From contig NZ_MLGE02000001.1 in NCBI RefSeq assembly GCF_001792775.2, forward strand, positions 124,001 to 188,000: a stretch of DNA of 64,000 bases, in the 5' to 3' direction. The notes beneath the pieces were generated by a model, which had not been told where the DNA came from, did not search any database, and saw nothing but the letters and a program-made list of their open reading frames with translations. This DNA comes from Staphylococcus pseudintermedius (lineage in GTDB: Bacteria > Bacillota > Bacilli > Staphylococcales > Staphylococcaceae). Position 1 is the first letter of the stretch; every line of letters begins with the position of its first letter. Below are positions 19,728 through 29,138 of this stretch, piece after piece. A program made the position numbers and the translations under genes.

Positions 19728-19803
19728 ATAAGGAATTATCACAAAGTAAAACTTGGTTCTAATCCAAATAATAATGATTCATATAAATAGGAGGATTTTG
19801 ATT

Positions 19804-20373
19804 ATGTCATTAATCGGTAAACAAATTGAGGAATTTTCAGCACAAGCATACAATGCAAAAACAGATGAATTTATTGAAGTTACACACGAAGATTTAAAAG
19901 GTAACTGGAATGTTGTCGTATTCTACCCTGCAGATTTCTCATTCGTATGTCCAACTGAATTAGAAGATGTACAAAATCATTACGAAAAATTACAAGAGTT
20001 AGGTACAAACGTATTCTCTGTTTCTACAGATACTCACTTTGTACATAAAGCATGGCACGATCATTCAGATGCCATCAGCAAATTACAATATACAATGATT
20101 GGTGATCCTTCTCAAGCGATTACACGTCAATTCGATGTATTAGATGAAACGTCAGGTCTTGCACAACGTGGTACTTTCATTATTGACCCAGACGGTGTTG
20201 TTCAAGCAGCAGAAATCAATGCAGACGGTATCGGTCGTGACGCAAGCACACTCGTACACAAAATTAAAGCAGCACAATATGTTCGTCAAAATCCAGGTGA
20301 AGTTTGCCCAGCGAAATGGGAAGAAGGTAGCGAAACTTTAACTCCAGGATTAGATTTAGTAGGTAAAATTTAA
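19804..20373 (+). CDS. ahpC: Alkyl hydroperoxide reductase, peroxiredoxin subunit
   Basis: A 189-aa typical 2-Cys peroxiredoxin. Peroxidatic Cys49 lies in FVCPTE and resolving Cys168 in GEVCPAKW. It reduces hydrogen peroxide and organic peroxides and is recharged by AhpF. The start at 19804 ([11 protein letters not shown]) has TAGGAGG 9 nt upstream. ahpF follows after 14 bp. Confidence 0.97.
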   Translation: MSLIGKQIEEFSAQAYNAKTDEFIEVTHEDLKGNWNVVVFYPADFSFVCPTELEDVQNHYEKLQELGTNVFSVSTDTHFVHKAWHDHSDAISKLQYTMIGDPSQAITRQFDVLDETSGLAQRGTFIIDPDGVVQAAEINADGIGRDASTLVHKIKAAQYVRQNPGEVCPAKWEEGSETLTPGLDLVGKI

Positions 20374-20387
20374 GGAGGCTATACTGA

Positions 20388-21911
20388 ATGTTAAATCAAG
20401 AATTAAAGCAACAACTTTCACAACTTCTTGATTTGATGGAAGGTGACGTTGTTCTGAAAGTGAGCACTGGCGATGACGATCATTCTCAAAAAATGAACGA
20501 TCTCGTTAATGAAGTTTCAGACATGTCATCTCGAATTACAGTAGAAAAAGCTGAATTAAAGCGTACGCCTAGCTTTAGTATCAACAGACCAAACGAGGAC
20601 ACTGGCATTACATTTGCTGGTGTCCCTCTTGGTCATGAGTTCAATTCTTTTGTCCTTGCACTCTTACAAGTGAGTGGTCGTGCACCAAAAGAAGAGCAAT
20701 CTGTAATTGATCAAATCAAGTCTATTGATGAACCCCTTCACTTTGAAACATTCATTAGCTTAACATGTCAAAAATGTCCTGATGTCGTTCAAGCATTAAA
20801 CTTAATGAGTGTCATCAATCCGAATATAACACATACAATGATTGATGGTGCCGTTTTCAAAAAAGAAGCAGAAGACATTATGGCGGTACCTGCAATTTTC
20901 TTAAATGGTGAACAATTCGGTAACGGCCGTATGACAGTGACAGACATTCTTAGTGAGTTAGGTCAAGGTCCTGACGCTTCTGAATTTGAAAATAAAGAAA
21001 CATTTGACGTCCTCGTAGTCGGCGGCGGTCCTGCAAGTGCAAGCTCTGCCATCTATGCTGCGCGTAAAGGTTTAAAAACAGGTATCGTAGCAGACAGAAT
21101 TGGTGGTCAAGTTAATGACACAGCTGATATTGAAAACTTAATTGGCGTGAAGAAAACGACAGGTCCATCACTTGCGACAAGTCTTGAAGAACACATTAAA
21201 GACTACAATGTGGATATTATGACCGGCGTACGTGCAGAAGGATTAGAAAAAACAGATGATATCGTTCATTTGACTTTAGATAATGGCGCAGTGCTTAAAA
21301 CGCGCTCACTCATTATCGCAACAGGTGCACGTTGGAAGAAAATCGGTGTACCCGGTGAAGACACATTCGCAAACAAAGGTGTTGCATACTGCCCGCACTG
21401 TGACGGACCTCTATTTGAAGGTAAAGACGTCGCTGTTATCGGTGGCGGTAACTCTGGTGTTGAAGCCGCGATTGACTTAGCAGGTATTTGTAAAAGTGTG
21501 ACAGTCCTTGAATATGGTGAGTCATTAAAAGCAGATTCTGTATTACAAGAGCGTTTAAATTCATTACCAAATACAACAGTCATCACACATGCAGCAACAC
21601 AAGAAATCAAAGGTGACGACCGCGTGAGTGGTATTGCTTACACTTGTAACGAAACAAATCAAGAAAAACATGTTGATTTAAATGGTGTCTTCGTTCAAAT
21701 CGGTCTTTCTCCTAATACTGAATGGTTAGGCGATACTGTTCAACGTAACCGCATGGGTGAAATTGAAGTCGACCGTTTAGGAAACACGAACATTCCTGGT
21801 GTCTTTGCGGCAGGCGACTGTACAGACCAACGCTATAAACAAATCATTATTTCTATGGGGTCAGGCGCAACAGCAGCATTATCTGCATTCGACTACTTGA
21901 TTCGTAACTAA
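20388..21911 (+). CDS. ahpF: Alkyl hydroperoxide reductase subunit F
   Basis: A 507-aa flavoprotein. The N-terminal double thioredoxin-like domain carries Cys127-Cys130 (TCQKC), the FAD motif is VVGGGPASASSA (210-221) and the redox pair of the thioredoxin-reductase module is Cys335/Cys338 (YCPHCDGP). It moves electrons from NADH to AhpC. GGAGG lies upstream of ATG. Second gene of ahpCF. Confidence 0.96.
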   Translation: MLNQELKQQLSQLLDLMEGDVVLKVSTGDDDHSQKMNDLVNEVSDMSSRITVEKAELKRTPSFSINRPNEDTGITFAGVPLGHEFNSFVLALLQVSGRAPKEEQSVIDQIKSIDEPLHFETFISLTCQKCPDVVQALNLMSVINPNITHTMIDGAVFKKEAEDIMAVPAIFLNGEQFGNGRMTVTDILSELGQGPDASEFENKETFDVLVVGGGPASASSAIYAARKGLKTGIVADRIGGQVNDTADIENLIGVKKTTGPSLATSLEEHIKDYNVDIMTGVRAEGLEKTDDIVHLTLDNGAVLKTRSLIIATGARWKKIGVPGEDTFANKGVAYCPHCDGPLFEGKDVAVIGGGNSGVEAAIDLAGICKSVTVLEYGESLKADSVLQERLNSLPNTTVITHAATQEIKGDDRVSGIAYTCNETNQEKHVDLNGVFVQIGLSPNTEWLGDTVQRNRMGEIEVDRLGNTNIPGVFAAGDCTDQRYKQIIISMGSGATAALSAFDYLIRN

Positions 21912-21926
21912 ATAGGATTCATATCA

Positions 21927-21975
21927 TTAATCGGACTGGTGAGAAAGGGTTATCTTTTCATCAGTCCGATTTTCT
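21927..21975 (+). terminator. Terminator after ahpF
   Basis: AATCGGACTG (21929-21938) pairs perfectly with CAGTCCGATT (21962-21971), followed by TTCTATTTT. Confidence 0.85.
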
Positions 21976-22111
21976 ATTTTATGCACGTAAAGGCAACACA
22001 GCTTTTTCATCCATCGAAGTAAGCAAGTGAGAGCCCTTTGAGTGCAATCATAAAAGGACAAACACCTTAAAATGGTAAAGCGTGGTTCTACATTCTGAAA
22101 TCAACGTTATC

Positions 22112-23062
22112 CTACAAAAATGAAATCAACCAGTTCCAAATTTTAGTAAAAATGCTGACAATGGCATCCCACAATTTTTGCAAGAAATTACGCGTTTCCT
22201 CATTATCTAAATCTTTCAGCTTCTTCAGTTTGTCGCCGGCTTGGCTTTGAATCATTTCTTTTAACTCAGTCGCCTGTTTTTTAAACGCATCCGGATCTTG
22301 GTTGACTACATTGGATTCCGCGACGTTCACCATGATATTTTGAATGACCGCAATTTCGTGATCACTTAAAATCTGATACAGTCCGCGCTCTGTTAACGTT
22401 TGGTTGACAATTTGATTGATTGTTGTACTGTTCAGTTGTTGATGTGACGCTTTTGCTTCAGCGATTTGAGCTTTCATTTCTGCAACTGCTTCATTCAACG
22501 CTTCATCAGAATAGCCATCTTTATTTTGATGATTTTCACTAATTCGTGCTAAATGATTCATTTCTTGGTTCGCATTTTGAATATCTTGCGCATTTAAACG
22601 ATGACCTTGTGTGGCATAGGCTTTATAAATGCCTGTCAATGCACCTTCGCCAGTCACTTGATCGACAGAAGCAATTTTAATCGTCGCATCTTGAATACCT
22701 GATGTAATCGCTGCATTCATATACTGTTCTCGTGTAATACGTGTAATGTTTTCAGGGGTTTCAATTTCTACATCGACACCACTCGTAAAGCGTTTCGGTT
22801 TAATCAAAGCACTAGAATGGATAAAGTCGTATTCTGTCCCTGTATATTCAATGACATCCGTATTTGTCACTTTATACGTCGTCACATTGTTGCCGACTCC
22901 CAACTTCTCTTTCGTCTCAACAAGTTGGTTGTTATTCAAATCGGCACCTTGGATAAATATTTCTTCTTTTGGCTTAAATTCATTCGCGCCTTGAGCAACG
23001 CCTACCATTAACATCGATGTGACCACACCACTGATGAATAGCTTTTTATACATTTTCGTCAC
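22112..23062 (-). CDS. Secreted DUF1002 protein (YpuA-like)
   Basis: A 316-aa protein with an N-terminal signal peptide (about residues 1-26, cleavage near VAQGA-N). The body fits the DUF1002 family (..VKVTNTDVIEYTG-like strands, ..ITREQYMNAAITSGIQDATIKIASVDQVTGEGALTGIYKAY..). It ends in an aromatic amphipathic stretch (LWDAIVSIFTKIWNWLISFL) that could contact membrane. Function unknown. Single gene. Confidence 0.82.
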   Translation of the reverse strand: MTKMYKKLFISGVVTSMLMVGVAQGANEFKPKEEIFIQGADLNNNQLVETKEKLGVGNNVTTYKVTNTDVIEYTGTEYDFIHSSALIKPKRFTSGVDVEIETPENITRITREQYMNAAITSGIQDATIKIASVDQVTGEGALTGIYKAYATQGHRLNAQDIQNANQEMNHLARISENHQNKDGYSDEALNEAVAEMKAQIAEAKASHQQLNSTTINQIVNQTLTERGLYQILSDHEIAVIQNIMVNVAESNVVNQDPDAFKKQATELKEMIQSQAGDKLKKLKDLDNEETRNFLQKLWDAIVSIFTKIWNWLISFL

Positions 23063-23170
23063 TTCCTCCTAGTGCTACGCTATTTTCTCTATTTTACCAT
23101 GAATGTTCAACAATACTATCATTCCTCGGACCTAAGCGTAAAAGTACCATGCGCGCTAAGAAAGATGTGG

Positions 23171-24160
23171 CTAAACGAACAATTCTGATTCATGAGAAGT
23201 GCCATAATCAATGTCGTATCCCATATCTTGAATCATGTCATAGTCTAATTGATTCGGCTGTCCACCTGTAATTAAATAATCGCCTACAAAAATTGAATTC
23301 GCGACCATTAACGCTGTCGCTTGTAGTGAACGTAAATTAACTTCTCTTCCCCCTGCAATACGAATTTCTTTTGTCGGATTGATTAAGCGAAAAAGCGCCA
23401 AAATGCGTAAACAACGGGTCGGTGTCAGTTGATCCATCTCACCAAATTTCGTACCTTTAATCGGATGTAAAAAGTTCACTGGAATACTGTCCGCATCGAT
23501 TTCTTTCAATGCAAAAGCCATGTCCACAATGTCTTGATTTGACTCACCCATACCACAAATGACTCCCGAGCATGGTGAAATATTGTTTCGCTTCATCATC
23601 TCAATAGTATTCACACGGTCTTCATATGTATGTGTTGAGACCACTTCATGATGATAATTTTCACTCGTATTCAAATTGTGATTATAACGATCGACCCCTG
23701 CTGCTTTTAATTTCTCTGCTTGCGTCTCATTCGTCAAACCTAGGCATGCACATACTTTCAACTGTGGATGTGCCGCTTTGATACGTTCAACAGACGACGT
23801 AATATGGTCAATTTCCTTATCACTCGGACCGCGACCGCTCATCACAATACAATACGTTCCAATTTCATTCTCAGCTGCGACGCGTGCACCTTCTGTAATT
23901 TCATCCTCTGAAATTAACGCGTAACGTTGCTTTTGCTTCATTTCACGTGATTGACCACAATAGCCACAATCTTCAGGACAAATACCACTTTTCGCATTTA
24001 AAATCATATTTAACTTCACTTTATGTCCATAATAATGTTTACGAAGTTGGTACGCTTCATGAACAAGATCCATCGTGTCATAGGACGGATTCACCAACAA
24101 ATCTAATGCTTCATCTGGAGTCAATGCACGACCTTCTAATATTTGTTTCGCTATTTTCAT
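23171..24160 (-). CDS. bioB: Biotin synthase
   Basis: A 329-aa radical SAM enzyme that inserts sulfur into dethiobiotin. The 4Fe-4S motif CPEDCGYC (Cys61, 65, 68) and the 2Fe-2S ligands around YCIVMSG, CACLG and [11 protein letters not shown] are present. GGAGG is 7 nt from ATG 24160; an ATG two codons earlier is too close to it. No other bio gene is adjacent. A BirA-type operator lies upstream. Confidence 0.95.
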   Translation of the reverse strand: MKIAKQILEGRALTPDEALDLLVNPSYDTMDLVHEAYQLRKHYYGHKVKLNMILNAKSGICPEDCGYCGQSREMKQKQRYALISEDEITEGARVAAENEIGTYCIVMSGRGPSDKEIDHITSSVERIKAAHPQLKVCACLGLTNETQAEKLKAAGVDRYNHNLNTSENYHHEVVSTHTYEDRVNTIEMMKRNNISPCSGVICGMGESNQDIVDMAFALKEIDADSIPVNFLHPIKGTKFGEMDQLTPTRCLRILALFRLINPTKEIRIAGGREVNLRSLQATALMVANSIFVGDYLITGGQPNQLDYDMIQDMGYDIDYGTSHESELFV

Positions 24161-24196
24161 AGTCATTCCTCCTCATATAAAAGTCAGTATATCATA

Positions 24197-24228
24197 ATTG
24201 TAACCATTTTTATAATAAAGTTTACAAT
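24197..24228 (-). promoter_or_regulatory. BirA-type operator before bioB
   Basis: ATTGTAACC (24197-24205) and GTTTACAAT (24220-24228) form an inverted repeat with a 14-bp spacer, in the style of staphylococcal and bacillar BirA sites (TTGTTAAC..GTTAACAA). It lies 37 bp upstream of the bioB start. Confidence 0.65.
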
Positions 24229-24365
24229 CTATGTAGCGGTTCATGTTGACTCAAAGTAGGGTATATTGAAGTTGTCACATTAAATTAAAATGTCGCTTAT
24301 AATAAAGTTAGAAGCATCAGATTTAAGACAGACCGCAGTCTAAAAACAGATACGGAGGCAACAAA

Positions 24366-24743
24366 ATGAATATATTAGATGAATTTTTGCAAACCATCGA
24401 CAAACCAGAGCATCGTGAGAAACTAGCAACAGTGATACAAACCATACTCGATCGTTATCCTGAACTTACTTTGGAAATCAAATGGAATCAACCGATGTTA
24501 TTGTACAAAAAAAATGGCACTTTTATTTTAGGATTCAGTAAAGCGAAACCCCACTTTGCTGTCGCACCAGAAAAACATACATTAGATACTTTTGCGAAAG
24601 AGATCGAAAAAACGGGTTATCAAATGACTAAAATGTTTATGAAGATCAAGTGGACAGATGAAGTCAATTATACGTTGCTATATGATATCATTGATTTTAA
24701 TATTCATGATAAAAAAGACTCACGCTTCTTCTGGAGACAGTAG
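24366..24743 (+). CDS. DUF1801 / frataxin-like iron chaperone
   Basis: A 125-aa protein of the YdhG/DUF1801 fold (..LEIKWNQPMLLYKKNGTFILGFSKAKPHFAVAPE..). Related proteins in Bacillus and S. aureus (Fra) act as frataxin-like iron donors for Fe-S and heme assembly. Assignment by family; not tested. ACGGAGGC lies 8 nt before ATG. Single gene. Confidence 0.75.
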   Translation: MNILDEFLQTIDKPEHREKLATVIQTILDRYPELTLEIKWNQPMLLYKKNGTFILGFSKAKPHFAVAPEKHTLDTFAKEIEKTGYQMTKMFMKIKWTDEVNYTLLYDIIDFNIHDKKDSRFFWRQ

Positions 24744-24983
24744 TTTCTTTGCCGCTTACCATAAAGGTGACTCGGCTTCTCAAAAATACTCAATGTTGAG
24801 GAGTCAGACAGCACCTTCGCCCTACCACCATGCCCTTTAATTTTGTTATGCGCGCCCTTGCCCCATCCTTTCCATTTCTCACTCAACCCCTTAAAAAAAC
24901 ATCCATTTTCCATATATACATATGCTGCAATACGCCTTTAATAACAAATGATTGCGATTTTTCTGAAAATACCCAAAATTATG

Positions 24984-25012
24984 TTGACTTGAATATGAAG
25001 TTCTTCTACAAT
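24984..25012 (+). promoter_or_regulatory. metNIQ promoter
   Basis: TTGACT (24984-24989), a 17-bp spacer and TACAAT (25007-25012). It precedes the CymR-like motif at 25035. The stretch 24744-24980 holds no gene I can support. Confidence 0.65.
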
Positions 25013-25034
25013 ACATAACATATCGCTTAGTTGT

Positions 25035-25046
25035 GAAGTCGGAATT
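25035..25046 (+). promoter_or_regulatory. CymR-like motif before metN
   Basis: GAAGTCGGAATT, identical to the motif before tcyP (13782-13793), lies 23 bp after the -10 box and just before the AGGAGG of metN. Cysteine-responsive control is inferred. Confidence 0.45.
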
Positions 25047-25059
25047 CTAGGAGGTCTGT

Positions 25060-26085
25060 ATGATTGAGTTTAAAAATGTGAATAAAATATTTAAGCAAGG
25101 GAGACATTCGGTTCACGCCCTTAAAGACATTTCTTTCTCCATTCAAGCTGGTGATGTTTTTGGTGTCATTGGTTATAGTGGTGCGGGCAAAAGTACACTC
25201 GTTCGCCTGATCAATCAATTAGAACAACAAACTTCTGGTGACGTTTATGTCGATGGCCATCATTTAAATACATATGCTCCTGCACAGTTAAGAGCTGTCA
25301 AAAAAGATATCGGGATGATTTTCCAACAATTCAATCTATTGGATTCTAAAACTGTCTTTAAAAATGTCGCCATGCCTCTCATATTACGTAAAGTACCCAT
25401 GGATGAAATTAAGTCTCGCGTCGAAGAAATGCTTCATTTTGTAGGATTATCTGGTAAAGCGAACAACTTTCCTAATGAACTGTCTGGCGGTCAAAAACAA
25501 CGTGTGGCAATTGCACGCGCACTCGTGACACGTCCTAAAATTTTGCTCTGTGACGAAGCAACCAGTGCACTCGATCCAGCGACGACAGATTCGATTCTTC
25601 AATTATTAAAGAAGACGAACGAAACTTTGGGTGTCACGATTATCGTCATTACACATGAAATGAGTGTGATTCAAATCATTTGTAACCGTGTCGCCATTAT
25701 GGAAAATGGTGTCGTCATTGAGTTGGATACGGTGAAACAAGTGTTCAGCCATCCTAAAACTACAACTGCTCAACGTTTCGTATCCACTGTCATTAATACC
25801 TCACCTTCTCAACAAGTGATGGACAACCTTCAAATTGATGAACGACACCAAATCTATCGCCTATTTATCGAATCGACTCAAATTACACAAACACTCATTA
25901 ACGACTTGATTCAAAAAACGGCAGTAAATGTGAATATCGTACATGCAACGATGGCTGACATTCAAGAGGAGACAGTCGGCTATTTATGGTTACTTATCAA
26001 GGGAGACGCGGCGCAACAACAACAGGTCACGTCTTATTTCGAACATCAACAAATCCAATATGAGAAAGGGGTGCCGACATGCTAG
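25060..26085 (+). CDS. metN: Methionine ABC importer ATPase
   Basis: A 341-aa ATPase with Walker A GYSGAGKST (38-46), signature LSGGQKQR, Walker B ILLCDEATSALDP and a C-terminal NIL (ACT-like) domain from about 265 that senses methionine. It drives import of methionine by MetNIQ. AGGAGG lies 8 nt before ATG. Overlaps metI by 7 bp. Confidence 0.93.
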   Translation: MIEFKNVNKIFKQGRHSVHALKDISFSIQAGDVFGVIGYSGAGKSTLVRLINQLEQQTSGDVYVDGHHLNTYAPAQLRAVKKDIGMIFQQFNLLDSKTVFKNVAMPLILRKVPMDEIKSRVEEMLHFVGLSGKANNFPNELSGGQKQRVAIARALVTRPKILLCDEATSALDPATTDSILQLLKKTNETLGVTIIVITHEMSVIQIICNRVAIMENGVVIELDTVKQVFSHPKTTTAQRFVSTVINTSPSQQVMDNLQIDERHQIYRLFIESTQITQTLINDLIQKTAVNVNIVHATMADIQEETVGYLWLLIKGDAAQQQQVTSYFEHQQIQYEKGVPTC

Positions 26086-26738
26086 GTTCATCTATTGATA
26101 GTGCACAATTACTAGAAGCACTGTATCAAACATTATACATGGTGACCATTTCACTCATTTTTGGTGCTTTAATTGGCGTTCCACTTGGCATTGTATTAGT
26201 GGCGACCCGTCAAAATGGTATATGGCCAAACGCTTGGATTCATCACATTTTAAACCCAGTGATTAACATTTTGCGCTCTGTGCCATTCATTATTTTACTT
26301 ATCGCAATCATTCCATTTACTAAATTGATTGTAGGGACATCTATTGGCACAACGGCAGCTATTGTACCATTGACTGTTTATGTAGCCCCTTATATTGCTA
26401 GACTTGTTGAAAACTCACTTTTAGAGGTAGACGAGGGCATTATAGAAGCCGCACATGCGATGGGTGCCACACCGATACAGATCATTCGTTACTTTCTATT
26501 ACCTGAAGCACTCGGTTCACTTATTTTATCCCTCACTACGGCGATTATTGGGCTCATCGGCGCAACTGCAATGGCTGGTGCTGTCGGTGGTGGCGGCATT
26601 GGGGATATGGCACTTGTTTATGGTTACCAACGTTTCGATACACTTGTGATTATTATTACTGTTGTCGTTTTAGTGATTATCGTACAATGTATTCAATCTA
26701 TTGGGAATGCACTCGCTAAAAAAGTACGACGACATTAA
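26079..26738 (+). CDS. metI: Methionine ABC importer permease
   Basis: A 219-aa permease with five predicted membrane segments and the EAA loop (..EAAHAMGATPIQIIRYFLLPEALGSL..) that docks with MetN. Overlap with metN and 15-bp spacing to metQ show a single operon. The symbol metI is also used for the unrelated cystathionine gamma-synthase gene at 43802. Confidence 0.93.
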   Translation: MLGSSIDSAQLLEALYQTLYMVTISLIFGALIGVPLGIVLVATRQNGIWPNAWIHHILNPVINILRSVPFIILLIAIIPFTKLIVGTSIGTTAAIVPLTVYVAPYIARLVENSLLEVDEGIIEAAHAMGATPIQIIRYFLLPEALGSLILSLTTAIIGLIGATAMAGAVGGGGIGDMALVYGYQRFDTLVIIITVVVLVIIVQCIQSIGNALAKKVRRH

Positions 26739-26753
26739 CTGGAGGACATATTT

Positions 26754-27593
26754 ATGAAAAAACTGATTACCTTTTTAGTATTAGCTGTATTCGTATTAAG
26801 CGCTTGCGGCAATAACAAATCAGAAAAAGTCACACTTGGCGTTGCTTCAAATGACACAAAAGCTTGGGAAAAAGTAAAAGAACTCGCTAAAAAAGAAGAT
26901 ATTGACTTAGAAATCAAGCAGTTTTCGGATTATAACGTTCCTAACACAGCACTCAATGATGGCGATATCGATATGAACGCTTTCCAACATTTCGCATTTT
27001 TAGAAGCGTTTAAAAAAGCAAACAAGGGCACTGAAATTACACCAATTCGTACAACTGTATTGGCACCTTTAGGCATTTACTCAGAAAAAATCAAAGACAT
27101 TAAAGACGTGAAAGATGGCGCCAAAGTGGTCATTCCAAACGACGTGTCTAACCAAGCACGTGCATTAAAATTACTTGAAAAAGCAGGGCTTCTCGAATTA
27201 AACAAAGATTTCGGTTTATCAAGTTCTATTAAAGATATTAAAAACAACCCTAAAAACTTAGATATTAAAGCAGTAGATGCCCAACAAACAGCAAGAGCAT
27301 TGTCTGATGTTGACATTTCAGTGATTAACAATGGTGTCGCAACAAAAGCAGGCTTAGACGCGAAAAAAGATCCGATTTATTTAGAGGCTTCTGACTCTGA
27401 TGCAGTTAAACCTTATATCAACATCATCGCGGTCAACTCGAAAGATAAAGACAATAAAGTGTACAAACGTATTGCTGAACTGTACCATTCTGAAGAAGCA
27501 AAAGCAGCATTGAAAGAAGATACAAAAGATGGTGAGTTAATTATCGATTTAAAACAAGCTGAAATTAAAGCCATTGAAGATAGTTTGAAATAA
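26754..27593 (+). CDS. metQ: Methionine-binding lipoprotein
   Basis: A 279-aa lipoprotein with a signal peptide and lipobox LSAC (Cys20 lipidated), followed by an NlpA-family binding domain (..KVTLGVASNDTKAWEKVKELAKKEDIDLEIKQFSDY..). It captures methionine outside the membrane for MetNI. Last gene of the operon, followed by a strong terminator. Confidence 0.93.
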   Translation: MKKLITFLVLAVFVLSACGNNKSEKVTLGVASNDTKAWEKVKELAKKEDIDLEIKQFSDYNVPNTALNDGDIDMNAFQHFAFLEAFKKANKGTEITPIRTTVLAPLGIYSEKIKDIKDVKDGAKVVIPNDVSNQARALKLLEKAGLLELNKDFGLSSSIKDIKNNPKNLDIKAVDAQQTARALSDVDISVINNGVATKAGLDAKKDPIYLEASDSDAVKPYINIIAVNSKDKDNKVYKRIAELYHSEEAKAALKEDTKDGELIIDLKQAEIKAIEDSLK

Positions 27594-27602
27594 CTTATGT
27601 TA

Positions 27603-27642
27603 AACCGAGTCTGAGACAAAAGTGCTTCAGACTCGGTTGTTT
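27603..27642 (+). terminator. Terminator after metQ
   Basis: AACCGAGTCTGA (27603-27614) pairs perfectly with TCAGACTCGGTT (27627-27638), then GTTTA. Confidence 0.85.
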
Positions 27643-27750
27643 AATGATTTTATATTGTGTTGTACTCATTAAAACACTCTATACAAATTTCAGCACTCAG
27701 AACAAATTGTAATTTTCTTTGCTCTATCCATAAAATTCTCCGCTAATCTA

Positions 27751-28746
27751 CTAATGTGCTTCTACTTCAAATTGTTGCTTTAACCATTGTTTAGTTGAAC
27801 TATTAGCAAAAGTGTAATCAATCGCCTTAAAATTAATGCGTACAATATCTTCCCAGTTTAACAATTTGTGCTCTAACAACAGCGCATATTCATCTAATAA
27901 ATTCGTTTGTGTTACGGTACGATTATCTGTATTGATTAAAAAGGCGATGTTTTCTTTTAATAGACGTTGTAGGTCTAAGCTATCTAATGATTTAATAGCT
28001 TTCGTTTGTAAGTTACTTTTCGGGCAAAATTCGAGTAAGACGTCTTTGGCTTTCACAGTTGCCAGTACATCCTCATCTTGTAGAGCCGCTACACCATGAC
28101 CAATACGTTGTGCACCAAATCGTACTGCATCATACACATTTTTAGCACAACCACATTCTCCAGCATGTAACGTAATGTTCAATCCTTGTTGTTGCGCATA
28201 TTGAATCAATGCTTCATGTTCCGTGGTCGGAGATGCCGCTTCATCACCAGCTAAATCCACACCTACAATATACGCTTCTAAAGTTTCATCATCGCGGAGA
28301 CTGTCGAAAATCGCTCGGTTCATTTCGTCCGAATGATGTTTCATCCCACATACTAGCATTCTTACTTTAATGCCAAAAGTTTGTTCAGCCAAAGACGCAC
28401 CTTTGCACACAGCTGTTAAAATGTCGTCAATTTCCAATCCTTGTCCTTGATGAAATGCGGGTGCAAATCGAATTTCAATATATTTTACACCATCATGTAC
28501 TGCTTGTTCTGCAACATCAACGACAGCGTCAATCAAACTTATACGTGTCTGCATCACTTTTAAAATTTCGTCAAATGACTGTAGATATTCCGCTAAACTT
28601 TGACAATGTTGATCCACTGTCACTTTGTCCATCTGAATAGGTATACCTTGCTGTTGGCTTTGCTTTTCAAGGTATTCCAAGCTAACCGAGCCATCCAAAT
28701 GACAATGCAATTCAAGCTTGGGTATCCCTTTTAATTCCGCATTCAT
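27751..28746 (-). CDS. add: Adenosine deaminase
   Basis: A 331-aa metal-dependent hydrolase. Zinc ligands and catalytic residues appear in LELHCHLDG (His13/His15), LHAGE, IGHG and INTDN. It deaminates adenosine to inosine in purine salvage. Start ATG 28746 has GAGGATAT upstream. Single gene. Confidence 0.9.
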   Translation of the reverse strand: MNAELKGIPKLELHCHLDGSVSLEYLEKQSQQQGIPIQMDKVTVDQHCQSLAEYLQSFDEILKVMQTRISLIDAVVDVAEQAVHDGVKYIEIRFAPAFHQGQGLEIDDILTAVCKGASLAEQTFGIKVRMLVCGMKHHSDEMNRAIFDSLRDDETLEAYIVGVDLAGDEAASPTTEHEALIQYAQQQGLNITLHAGECGCAKNVYDAVRFGAQRIGHGVAALQDEDVLATVKAKDVLLEFCPKSNLQTKAIKSLDSLDLQRLLKENIAFLINTDNRTVTQTNLLDEYALLLEHKLLNWEDIVRINFKAIDYTFANSSTKQWLKQQFEVEAH

Positions 28747-28838
28747 AATATCCTCTTTTCAATATCTTTTTAATTTCTAATTTTACTGTGATTATATTGA
28801 TTGTCAATACATTTTTTAAAATGTCATGATTGTCTAAT

Positions 28839-28970
28839 TCATCCACTATTGCTGACGTGAATTTCAATGTCTAATGTCAGTGTTTTCCAAGCATTCATCC
28901 AACATTTCCCATAAGATGGTTCATAAGCATCAATCTCTTTAATATCATCTTTATTCAACCTCGAAATCAT
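28839..28970 (-). CDS. Possible 43-aa ORF or gene fragment
   Basis: A 43-codon minus-strand frame (MISRLNKDDIKEIDAYEPSY...) lies in the gap before the catalase. Its composition looks coding, with Lys/Asp/Glu and two Trp, but I cannot place it in a family and it has only a weak AGG ribosome site. It may be the remains of a longer gene. Confidence 0.3.
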   Translation of the reverse strand: MISRLNKDDIKEIDAYEPSYGKCWMNAWKTLTLDIEIHVSNSG

Positions 28971-29032
28971 TGTAACTACCTATAACATGTGATGGCCTTT
29001 ACCGAACGTAACAACACTCTCATTCAATATAT

Positions 29033-29102
29033 TTATTAATGAGTATATTAATAATACTTTAGTGCAAAATGTTTCTGTTTTTTTCGAAAAGGTAATAGGT
29101 AT
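29033..29102 (+). promoter_or_regulatory. katE control region: palindrome and sigmaB-like promoter
   Basis: TTATTAAT (29033-29040) and ATTAATAA (29047-29054) form a perfect inverted repeat. GTTTTT (29077-29082), 14 nt, AGGTAT (29097-29102) resembles a sigmaB promoter. This fits the known sigmaB control of KatE-type catalases; the palindrome could be an operator. Confidence 0.5.
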
Positions 29103-29138
29103 ATTGTTACAGACTACATTACTAAAGGAGCGTTGGAA

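Noticed and set aside
25027..25218. Minus-strand 63-codon frame at the start of metN
   Set aside because: It overlaps the highly conserved Walker A region of metN in antisense and has no ribosome site.
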